From: Chitinophagaceae bacterium
GTDB taxonomy: Bacteria > Bacteroidota > Bacteroidia > Chitinophagales > Chitinophagaceae
Reading direction: 5' to 3'
Length of the DNA: 33,997 bases
Assembly (NCBI GenBank): GCA_947455215.1
Contig: CANGNA010000050.1
Location: 1-33,997 of the forward strand
Made by a program: the position numbers and the translations under genes. The notes under the pieces were generated by a model that did not search any database, had not been told where the DNA came from, and saw only the letters and a list, made by a program, of their open reading frames with translations. Shown here piece after piece: positions 24,647-30,787 of the stretch (its first letter is position 1; the number at the start of each line of letters is the position of its first letter).

Positions 24647-24979
24647 TCATTTCTCATAACACACTTGCGAATAACCTACGCTGCCGCTCATGGGTGGGTT
24701 CAGTTTGCGAACGGCTACGCGCACAGATAGGGCCATGGGGAAGAGTTCTTTAAGGGCAGTGTGTATGTTGTACACAAATGTTTCCAGCAGCTGGCCTTCG
24801 CGGTGAAATACTTTTACTACTACCTGGTGTATGAGGGTATAGTCTACAAAGGGCCAGGGTTGCTCATCGGGTACGTTCACATCTACATCTACTTCGAAAG
24901 TGTTGCCCAGCACGTGCTCCTGCGGGTACAGGCCGTGCGGGGCGATCAGTTTGATGGTATTGAGCGAGACAGTGAGCAT
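24647..24979 (-). CDS. folB: Dihydroneopterin aldolase FolB
   Basis: A 110-aa enzyme of folate synthesis that converts 7,8-dihydroneopterin to 6-hydroxymethyl-dihydropterin and glycolaldehyde. Family signatures: HGLYPQEHVLGNTFEVDVDV with the pterin-anchoring Glu near residue 21, DYTLIHQVV (46-54), LLETFVYNI with the second conserved Glu (E66), and RKLNPPMSGS with the catalytic Lys (K92). Length is normal for the family. It is not in an operon with other folate genes here; it lies downstream of a pseudouridine synthase on the same strand across a 170-bp repeat-containing gap. A short TTTAGTCGTAAG duplication (24980-25005) directly precedes the start codon. Confidence 0.93.
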   Translation of the reverse strand: MLTVSLNTIKLIAPHGLYPQEHVLGNTFEVDVDVNVPDEQPWPFVDYTLIHQVVVKVFHREGQLLETFVYNIHTALKELFPMALSVRVAVRKLNPPMSGSVGYSQVCYEK

Positions 24980-25047
24980 TTTAGTCGTAAGTATTTAGTC
25001 GTAAGTTGAAAGCTGTTTGAATCGGGTAAGTCCAGTCGCCGTGGTCG

Positions 25048-25113
25048 ATCACCCCCGACGCAGCCGCAAGCGGCGCATCGTCCCCTCTTTGGCAAGAGGG
25101 GAGTTTCCGAAAA
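25048..25113 (+). repeat. Repeat G, short copy
   Basis: ATCACCCCCGACGC, a GCCGC-AA-GCGGC core and CATCGTCCCCTCTTTGGCAA, then GAGGGGAGTTTCCGAAAA: the scaffold of repeat G with a different, shorter palindromic core. It lies between folB and the pseudouridine synthase gene. Confidence 0.75.
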
Positions 25114-25150
25114 CGACGGTGCTCATCAAACAAGGTTTTGCTAAGTTCAT

Positions 25151-25879
25151 TTACTGGGTTGGTTTGCACCATTTGTTCAGTTGGTTGACCATAGCTGCCA
25201 TGTCTTTGGGTAGTGGTGCTTCGGCGGAAATGAGCTGGCCGTCTTCTTTCTCGAATTCTAGTTTGTAGGAGTGGAGCGCCAGGCGGCTGAGCAATGGGCG
25301 TTCTTCTTCGTCGTGCTTGCTTTGATTGTACTTGCGTTTTACTGATGACAGGTAGAACGGCTTGCCATCTCCATACAATTCGTCGCACACAATAGGGTGG
25401 CCAATAGACTGCATGTGTACGCGTATCTGGTGGGTGCGGCCGGTGTGTATCTGGAACTGCATGAGCGCGTAGAGCGGCCATTGTTCGGCTACGCGATAAT
25501 CGGTTACAGACAGCTTACCCTTTTTAGCCACTATCATTTTACCGGCCACATACGGGTGTTCGGCTATCATGTTCTCAATGCGTCCCTGCTCCGGCAGTAC
25601 TATACCCGTTACCAGGCCAGCATAGTACTTATTCACGTCGCGCTCTGTAAAAGCCATCGACAGGTATTTGTGATATGCTTCTGTTTTGGCAAAGCAAACG
25701 ACACCGCTGGTGTCGCGGTCGAGGCGATGCACCACCCATGCTTTTTGTTTCAGCTGGGCTTCCAGTAATTTATTCAGGCTGGCTATATTCTGGTCAAAGC
25801 GGTCGGGGATGACCAGCATGCCCGCAGGTTTGTTCACCAATAACAAATCGTTGTCTTCGTACAGTATCTCTATCTTCAT
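25151..25879 (-). CDS. RluA-family pseudouridine synthase
   Basis: A 242-aa RNA pseudouridine synthase of the RluA/RluC/RluD family, which isomerises uridine in rRNA or tRNA. The catalytic motif HRLDRDTSG is at residues 51-59 with the nucleophilic Asp at 54 or 55. KPAGMLVIPD (17-26) and the C-terminal IHTGRTHQIRVHMQSIGHPI and GDELYG-like segments are typical. There is no N-terminal S4 domain, so it belongs to the short subgroup; the target site cannot be named from sequence. It lies upstream of folB on the same strand and downstream of ybeY, two other translation/housekeeping genes, but separated from both by repeat DNA. Confidence 0.92.
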   Translation of the reverse strand: MKIEILYEDNDLLLVNKPAGMLVIPDRFDQNIASLNKLLEAQLKQKAWVVHRLDRDTSGVVCFAKTEAYHKYLSMAFTERDVNKYYAGLVTGIVLPEQGRIENMIAEHPYVAGKMIVAKKGKLSVTDYRVAEQWPLYALMQFQIHTGRTHQIRVHMQSIGHPIVCDELYGDGKPFYLSSVKRKYNQSKHDEEERPLLSRLALHSYKLEFEKEDGQLISAEAPLPKDMAAMVNQLNKWCKPTQ

Positions 25880-25934
25880 CAGTTGTCTTTTTATGTTTCT
25901 TTCGCCTTAAGCAGATGGGTTGAAACGAAATATT

Positions 25935-26075
25935 ATTTAGTTAAGGGATTCTGTAGGGTATCTTTCGCTCCTACAGAGCTCGCCCCGACTTGTTTCCTCC
26001 TACCCGGGACTACATCCCGGGCTATTATCTTTCGGTCTTTCAGACCGTACTTTTCTTAACTTAATGACATTGCCC
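25935..26075 (+). repeat. Direct repeat E, copy 1
   Basis: About 140 bp from ATTTAG to TGACATTGCCC, with TCTTTCGCTC-CTACAGAGCT, the hairpin CCCGGGA-CTACA-TCCCGGG and the hairpin CGGTCT-TTC-AGACCG separated by GCTATTATCTTT. Copy 2 (28063-28200) matches closely over the whole length in the same orientation. The two flank the ybeY-acyltransferase segment. Confidence 0.85.
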
Positions 26076-26088
26076 TTACAGAGCTTTA

Positions 26089-26529
26089 TCATGTAGTTGC
26101 AGCGTCCAAATAAGTGGCAAGGCATGCATCTTCCTGTTTGCGCATCTCTTGTTTGTCGGCCGGTTTTTTGTCGCCAAAGCCGCACAGGTGCAGTGTGCCG
26201 TGAAAAATTACGCGGTGCAGTTCGTTCTGGTAGCTAACACCAAATTTTACTGCATTCTCTTTTACCCTGTCGGCGCTCACATAAATCTCGCCGGTCAGGT
26301 TGTGTTCGGTCTCGCTGAGGTCGAAGGTGATGATGTCGGTATATGTATCGTGGTTCAGGAACTGTTTGTTGATCTGCAACAGGTAATCGTCGCTGCAGAA
26401 GATGTAGTTCAGTTTTATCTTCTTTATACCTTCCAGGTGCTTATGCACAAGGCTATCGAGGTAAGCCGACAGCTTACGTTTATCTTTTAGTCCCGATGTG
26501 ATGTCATTATCCTGGAAAGTGGCAGGCAT
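26089..26529 (-). CDS. ybeY: Endoribonuclease YbeY (rRNA maturation factor)
   Basis: A 146-aa single-strand-specific metallo-RNase needed for 16S rRNA 3' end maturation and ribosome quality control. TDIITFDLSE (64-73) corresponds to the TDVLSF family motif, and HGTLHLCGFGDKK (110-122) to the metal site. The usual H-x3-H-x5-H has an Asp-bearing GDK instead of the third His, a form I regard as usual in Bacteroidota rather than damage. I start at the ATG at 26529 (MPATFQDND); the frame is open to 26814 but that part translates dispersed repeats. Repeat E copy 1 begins 14 bp past the stop. Confidence 0.92.
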   Translation of the reverse strand: MPATFQDNDITSGLKDKRKLSAYLDSLVHKHLEGIKKIKLNYIFCSDDYLLQINKQFLNHDTYTDIITFDLSETEHNLTGEIYVSADRVKENAVKFGVSYQNELHRVIFHGTLHLCGFGDKKPADKQEMRKQEDACLATYLDAATT

Positions 26530-26559
26530 GCAGCAAAAATTTGTGCAAATGTCGGGAAT

Positions 26560-26795
26560 TTTGATCAGGATGGTCAGGATTGTAGGAAAAGGAGGATGGG
26601 TTTGTTGGGCAAATAGTTCACGCATAGTACGCGAAGAAAGGTATGCAAAGAGCGCAAAGGCCTTTAAGCAGGCGGAGGACGCAAAGGCAAAATAATTGAT
26701 TGGGTGCTGCAATGTGCTTGCGATGACAAACCCATGTCCGTGCCGCCCTTCGACAAGCTCAGGGTGACACTCGGTGGTGGTTGCTGTCATTGGAG
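26560..26795 (+). repeat. Dispersed repeat fragments upstream of ybeY
   Basis: The gap between ybeY and the acyltransferase contains TTGATCAGGATGGTCAGGAT (26561-26580; a similar string at 8870-8900), a CGCGAAGAAAGGTATGCAAAGAGCGCAAAG-like direct-repeat segment (about 26628-26660, then GACGCAAAGGCAAAATA), and repeat I copy 3 (26730-26775) followed by TTGGAGAATGATTG. No gene is seen. Confidence 0.6.
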
Positions 26796-26859
26796 AATGA
26801 TTGCGCGCCCGCAATGAAGGCCGGAATCAGAGCACCTGCAGAATGGTAGATAGATCGTC

Positions 26860-27801
26860 CTACCCGCGTATCAGCTGTTTTAGTTTCCAGACGGCGGAGT
26901 CGTTTTTGGAGAGGATGAGGTATAGCTCTCTGCGGCCGCCGAAGGTGCGGTAGAAGCGTTCTACGCCGGGGTCCATGCTGCCCTCGCAGTCGAATGTGTG
27001 TTGGCCCATTTGCTTTGATGCTTTCATTGCATGCCACATCAGCAGCGACATGGCCTTGTAGTTATCCGAGTCGGGGTTTTGGCCCAGGCTGAGGGCATAG
27101 CCGCAGCGGGCGTCCCACACGTGCCAGAGTATGCCATGTATAGCGCCATTGCTCCGGGCTACCCAAAGGGCGCCGCTATTATTGGCCGTGCAGGCATCCA
27201 AAAGCTTTTGCAGGTCGGCCTGGCTCATGAACGGCGCTTTCTTTTTACGCGCCAGCATGGTGGTGTAAAAAGAGTATAGTTGGGGCAATGCTGCCGGCTC
27301 GGCAGTAATGGTCAGTTCTTTTTCTGCCTGGCGGATATTTTTGCGCAGGCTGTCTTTCATATTGGCCAGTAGTGTTGGCTCGTCCTGTTGCAGGTCTATA
27401 AGAAACGTCTGCTGTACGGTTTGTTCCAGACCATTTTGCCGGAAAAGCCCTGCTTGTTTTATGCCGGGTTGCAGGGCAATGTGCCATACATCGGCTTTGG
27501 GCATTTGCTTCAGCAGTTCTGCAATGGTCTCGTGCTCATAGCTGTCGCGGTTGCTCTCTTTCATGTCGTGCGGGAAGAACACCGTTGGGCCCAGGTACGG
27601 GGTAAAGAAAGGATTGCGGATGAGCGACACGCCCGCCTTTTGCTCCAGGGGGTAGGCCCATACGCCACGCACGTGGTCGCCCTTCATGGCAATGGCCACA
27701 TCCCACCTGGCACAGGTGGCATTGAGCCAATGGTGCTGTGTGCACACCGGTATCCCGGGGTGCTGCTGACAAATGGTTTTATATTGTGTTTTGTTGCTCA
27801 T
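26860..27801 (-). CDS. FemAB/GNAT-like acyltransferase
   Basis: A 313-aa protein that I assign to the FemAB-like branch of the GNAT superfamily. An N-terminal GNAT-like half recognises a lipid or peptide substrate; a C-terminal half contains LWHVWDARCGYALSLGQNPDS, then YKAMSLLMWHAMKASKQMGQHTFDCEGSMDPGVERFYRTFGG. The FDCEGSMDPG...RFYRTFGG run is what I take as the FemAB/peptidoglycan-bridge or exopolysaccharide acyltransferase signature (DFxGS..P.v..FK..FG). It would transfer an amino-acyl or acyl group; the acceptor is unknown. The start at 27801 removes 51 upstream residues that translate repeat H. It lies on the same strand as ybeY but is separated by 330 bp of repeat fragments, so not clearly an operon. 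Confidence 0.8.
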   Translation of the reverse strand: MSNKTQYKTICQQHPGIPVCTQHHWLNATCARWDVAIAMKGDHVRGVWAYPLEQKAGVSLIRNPFFTPYLGPTVFFPHDMKESNRDSYEHETIAELLKQMPKADVWHIALQPGIKQAGLFRQNGLEQTVQQTFLIDLQQDEPTLLANMKDSLRKNIRQAEKELTITAEPAALPQLYSFYTTMLARKKKAPFMSQADLQKLLDACTANNSGALWVARSNGAIHGILWHVWDARCGYALSLGQNPDSDNYKAMSLLMWHAMKASKQMGQHTFDCEGSMDPGVERFYRTFGGRRELYLILSKNDSAVWKLKQLIRG

Positions 27802-27857
27802 GTTGTTTTTAGTTCCAAAGCAAGTGGTACGAATGTCCATGTGCTTTTGTCCTGGTC

Positions 27858-28000
27858 GCTCTTTACTTTCTTTTTGCTTCGCCAAAAAGAAAGTAACAAA
27901 GAAAAAGGCGATCGGAAAAATTGCGCTACCGCATCCCGGCTTAGCCGGGACCAACGCGAGCTGCCGTTTTCCGAAGGCTAAGCTTCTTTCCCTGAACTTT
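27858..28000 (+). repeat. Dispersed hairpin repeat family H, copy 2
   Basis: A perfect 14-bp stem, TTACTTTCTTTTTG (27863-27876) with CAAAAAGAAAGTAA (27883-27896), is followed by ACAAAGAAAAAGGCGATCGG, a core TCCCGGCT-T-AGCCGGGA (27934-27950), CCAACGCGAGCTGCCG and CTTCTTTCCCTGAA. Relative to copy 1 at 19894 the stem has changed length and sequence on both sides in compensating fashion. The core hairpin is identical in its arms to one inside repeat G at 29811-29827. Confidence 0.75.
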
Positions 28001-28008
28001 TCGCATTT

Positions 28009-28062
28009 TAATTAAACCCCGACCCTCCCGCAATTTTGCGGGACCTTGCGCCAGGAGGTGTC
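28009..28062 (+). repeat. Repeat F with a CCCGCAA core
   Basis: AATTAAACCCCGACCCTC, then the core CCCGCAA-TT-TTGCGGG (28027-28042), then CCAGGAGGTGTCATTT. It is the same scaffold as F at 24400 and 30012 with another palindrome in the middle, and is followed directly by repeat E copy 2. Confidence 0.7.
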
Positions 28063-28200
28063 ATTTAGTAAAAGATCTTGAATGGTGTCTTTCGCTCTTA
28101 CAGAGCTTGACCCAACTTCTTTAATTCCACCCGGGACTGCATCCCGGGCTATTATCTTTCGGTCTTTCAGACCGCATTTTCTTAATAAATGACATTGCCC
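28063..28200 (+). repeat. Direct repeat E, copy 2
   Basis: Second copy of the 140-bp element at 25935-26075, with CCCGGGA-CTGCA-TCCCGGG and CGGTCT-TTC-AGACCG, again ending AATGACATTGCCC. It lies upstream of the acyltransferase gene and downstream of the permease gene. The remaining 28201-28297 shows nothing recognisable. Confidence 0.85.
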
Positions 28201-28297
28201 AGCCGCGTGCCGCCTTAGTTTTAGCTATGGCGAAAGGTGTTGTTAAACATCGTTTTCTTTATTGCCTATCGTTTAGGTTTTGTTATGTTAGCTGTTA

Positions 28298-29521
28298 TTA
28301 TTTGAACTGCAGCACTTTGGCAGGTTGTATCCTGCGGATATAGAGTGCCGGTAGCCAAAGATATATCACAAAAACGATGAGTGTGGCAATATCTGTAAGT
28401 GCCACATGCCACCACACTACTTTTATAGGTACATACTTCATAAAATAGGTGGCCTCGTCGAGCTTGAAGATGCCGTAAGTTTTTTGCAGCCAGCAAATTC
28501 CTAACGCTAAAACATTGCCTGCGAGTATGCCAATAGCGCTGATGATAGCCCCTACATTGATGAACACCCTGCCAATGCTGCCGAATGGCATGCCCAGTGT
28601 TTTGAGCAGCCCTACCATGGCTGCGCGGTCTATCATGAGTACCAGGATAACGCCCGACACGTTGATGAATGCCACAATGGCCATAATGATGAGCAGGATA
28701 ATGCTGTTCATAGACTGTAGTTTAAGCCAGTCGAACAGGCCGCCGTTGCTTTCCTCGGTAGTAAAGGAGTCGACAGGGGCATTGACGAGGTTGTAATGTA
28801 TATAATTGGACACGGTATCAGCATAGGCGTCGTTGTCCAGCGCCAGCTGCCAGGCGTTGATGCTATCGGCGGTCCAGTTGTTCATGCGCTGGAGGAGACG
28901 AAGGTCGCACAGGCCGTAATATTTGTCTACATCCTCCATGCCGCTGTGGAAGGTGCCGCTGATGCGCACCTTGCGCAGGCGGGGTGTGGCGCCCGATTCG
29001 AAGAACTGCAACAGCACGGTGTCTCCCGGGCGCACATCCAGCAGGTCGGCAGTGCGTTGGGATATCATTACCTGGCGAGAGTAGCTGCTGTCGGCATAGC
29101 TGATGGACTGGCCGGTAGTGGTGATGCCTGCGGGCAGGTGATAGTTTTTTTCTACACCCTTTAGCCTGATGCCTTCCATTTTGCCGTGGTACTGGATGAT
29201 GACCGGACGCTGGGCGAAGGGGATGACACTGACCACGTGGGGGATGTGGCGCATGCTGTCCTGCAGGCGCTTATCGTAATATATAGGCGGCGTGGTGATG
29301 CCGTTGGACTTCAGCGGATCGAAATAGGTGACATGTACATGGCCGGAAAAGCTATATAATTTTTCTTTTATGGCATCTTTGAACCCGGTAGATACGGCCA
29401 GTGAGAGGATCATAACGGCGGTACTAAGGCATGTGGCCACTACCCCTATACGTATAATAAAGGAGAAGCTACCCTTGTGCCTGGCCAGGTAACGGCGCGC
29501 TATGAAGAGGGAAACATCCAA
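28298..29521 (-). CDS. LolC/LolE-type ABC transporter permease (FtsX-like)
   Basis: A 407-aa inner-membrane permease of the MacB/LolCDE (type VII ABC) family, which uses ATP hydrolysis by a partner to extract lipoproteins or move other substrates. Layout: a first membrane helix at about 22-45, a large periplasmic domain (about 46-265), then three helices (about 272-296, 320-345, 373-396), and the FtsX C-terminal signature ending RRIQPAKVLQFK. No ATPase gene is adjacent, which is common in Bacteroidota LolCDE sets. The start codon is TTG (29519-29521): there is an in-frame stop at 29528-29530, and the N-terminus SLFIARRYLARHKGSFSFII fits the family. A -7 box ends 7 nt before it. Confidence 0.92.
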   Translation of the reverse strand: MDVSLFIARRYLARHKGSFSFIIRIGVVATCLSTAVMILSLAVSTGFKDAIKEKLYSFSGHVHVTYFDPLKSNGITTPPIYYDKRLQDSMRHIPHVVSVIPFAQRPVIIQYHGKMEGIRLKGVEKNYHLPAGITTTGQSISYADSSYSRQVMISQRTADLLDVRPGDTVLLQFFESGATPRLRKVRISGTFHSGMEDVDKYYGLCDLRLLQRMNNWTADSINAWQLALDNDAYADTVSNYIHYNLVNAPVDSFTTEESNGGLFDWLKLQSMNSIILLIIMAIVAFINVSGVILVLMIDRAAMVGLLKTLGMPFGSIGRVFINVGAIISAIGILAGNVLALGICWLQKTYGIFKLDEATYFMKYVPIKVVWWHVALTDIATLIVFVIYLWLPALYIRRIQPAKVLQFK

Positions 29522-29528
29522 GATGGCT

Positions 29529-29536
29529 CAAAAATA
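29529..29536 (-). promoter_or_regulatory. -7 box for the LolC/E-like permease gene
   Basis: TATTTTTG on the minus strand ends 7 nt before the TTG start at 29521, so transcription should begin at or next to the start codon. No clear -33 TTTG is visible. Confidence 0.45.
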
Positions 29537-29649
29537 GGGGATTTTAATAGCTGATGCATTTAAATGGTTTCTATAAAGTGCGTAAGATCGGTTTTACAGC
29601 GCGGCGGCGGTGGAAAGGCGTTTCTGAAAACGAGTAAATTTACCAGGGA

Positions 29650-30130
29650 ACACGGCTTTCCCGAAAGCATTCGGAAATGGGCGGTTCCTGCGATTAAGCC
29701 CATGCCCATGTCGCCCGCCGTTCTTCGACAGGCTCTGGGTGATACATTGTGTGTTACGTTGATTTTCAATGTGCAAGGCAAATACGTCCCGATGCAGCAA
29801 TCACCCCCGATCCCGGCTGAGCCGGGAACAACGCTCTCGGCTCAGCCGAGATTGGTCAAATATCGTCCCTTCTTTTGGCAGGCGCACCAAGCCAGGCAAA
29901 TAGGGGAGTTTCCCATGTTGTTGTAGTGCTCGTGTGGTTATCGCCGAGTCCTCGCTTGCGCACGGTGGCCAGGCTTCGAGAGACTCGGCGAAGACAGAAA
30001 GACAGCCTGTCTAATTAAACCCCGGCCCTCGTCGGCCGAGCCGAGACACGGTAAAGGGTGGTGATGATAGCGATTCATTTATTTGCGAGACTGCTTTCCC
30101 GAAAGCAATCGGGACGGGCTGTTCCGCGCA
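29650..30130 (+). repeat. Composite of dispersed repeats (J, I, G, tandem-repeat unit, F, J)
   Basis: In the 722-bp gap between the permease and the small membrane-protein gene. In order: CTTTCCCGAAAGCATTCGG (29652-29670); repeat I (29699-29752); repeat G (29800-29915) with two cores, TCCCGGCT-G-AGCCGGGA (29811-29827) and CTCGGCT-C-AGCCGAG (near 29840-29854); one partial unit of the 171-bp tandem repeat (29919-30000); repeat F (30012-30064) with a TCGG-CCGAG-CCGA core; then TTCATTTATTTGCGAGACTGCTTTCCCGAAAGC to 30120. The layout copies 24271-24500 with the tandem-repeat unit added. No gene is seen. Confidence 0.8.
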
Positions 30131-30243
30131 GAGACATGTGTCATTTGCAAAGCTCTTAAGCGTAGGTAATTGTTTACTGAGGGGAGATACCAAATAGGGG
30201 ATTTTATGGTCAGCGGCAGAGCAGTTTACGCAAAGAATTAGCC

Positions 30244-30651
30244 CTACAGATAAGTAGCCTGGCGTTGTAACAGATGTACCTTTTTGCCGTTCCGGCATCT
30301 GATATATACATCGTTTGAGTTTTTCTCCTTTGTTATAGTATCCCCAACACTTATACTATCTATTTTATTCCATGGACCTGTCAATGCTCTATGTATGACG
30401 GAAGTGTCGGCATATAAATCATGGTAAAATATTTCCAGACTATAGTCGTCTGCTGAGTCATGACTATGGGTCTTGAAAATAATATCTGTATAAATGGTAT
30501 CCCGCGAGGTAATAATGCCAGTACATGCAGGGTTGGCTCCGCACCCGCGAAGAAGGAATAGTGCTAAAATAACAGCACTTACAGCCACTATTACCGTTGT
30601 ATTCCGTAATATCTGCCAAATAACACTTGTGAAAAATCTTGTTTTGTGCAT
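30244..30651 (-). CDS. Small membrane-anchored protein of unknown function, 135 aa
   Basis: A single membrane helix near the N-terminus (about 13-37, TVIVAVSAVILALFLLRGCG) is followed by a 95-residue soluble region rich in Asp, Thr and Tyr with no recognised motif. The RGCG following the helix could be read as a lipobox-like site, but the helix is too far in and too long for a typical lipoprotein signal. I start at the ATG at 30651 (MHKTRFF); an in-frame ATG at 30684 would add 11 residues. It is divergent from rpsA with 136 bp between. The ORF is modest in length, so confidence is moderate. Confidence 0.6.
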   Translation of the reverse strand: MHKTRFFTSVIWQILRNTTVIVAVSAVILALFLLRGCGANPACTGIITSRDTIYTDIIFKTHSHDSADDYSLEIFYHDLYADTSVIHRALTGPWNKIDSISVGDTITKEKNSNDVYIRCRNGKKVHLLQRQATYL

Positions 30652-30726
30652 GACGGCTAACTTTCCATCAGGCAATGTAGCCAATATGCCGATAAATGTC
30701 TCACTTCAATCACATTAGAAATATTT

Positions 30727-30756
30727 TTTGCATCAGGTAAAATACCCTTATCTTTG
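30727..30756 (+). promoter_or_regulatory. Strong Bacteroidota promoter for rpsA
   Basis: TTTG (30727-30730), an 18-bp spacer and TATCTTTG (30749-30756), followed by CACTCC. The tRNA promoter at 33632-33662 has the same TATCTTnGCACTCC arrangement, suggesting a shared class for translation genes. Transcription should start near 30760, with a leader of about 28 nt. Confidence 0.75.
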
Positions 30757-30787
30757 CACTCCTTTTTAAAAACAGAGGGAATTTATT

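Noticed and set aside
26089-26529. YbeY as a damaged gene because the third His of the metal site is missing
   Set aside because: The HGxLHLCGxxD form is, to my knowledge, usual in Bacteroidota, and the rest of the protein is intact.
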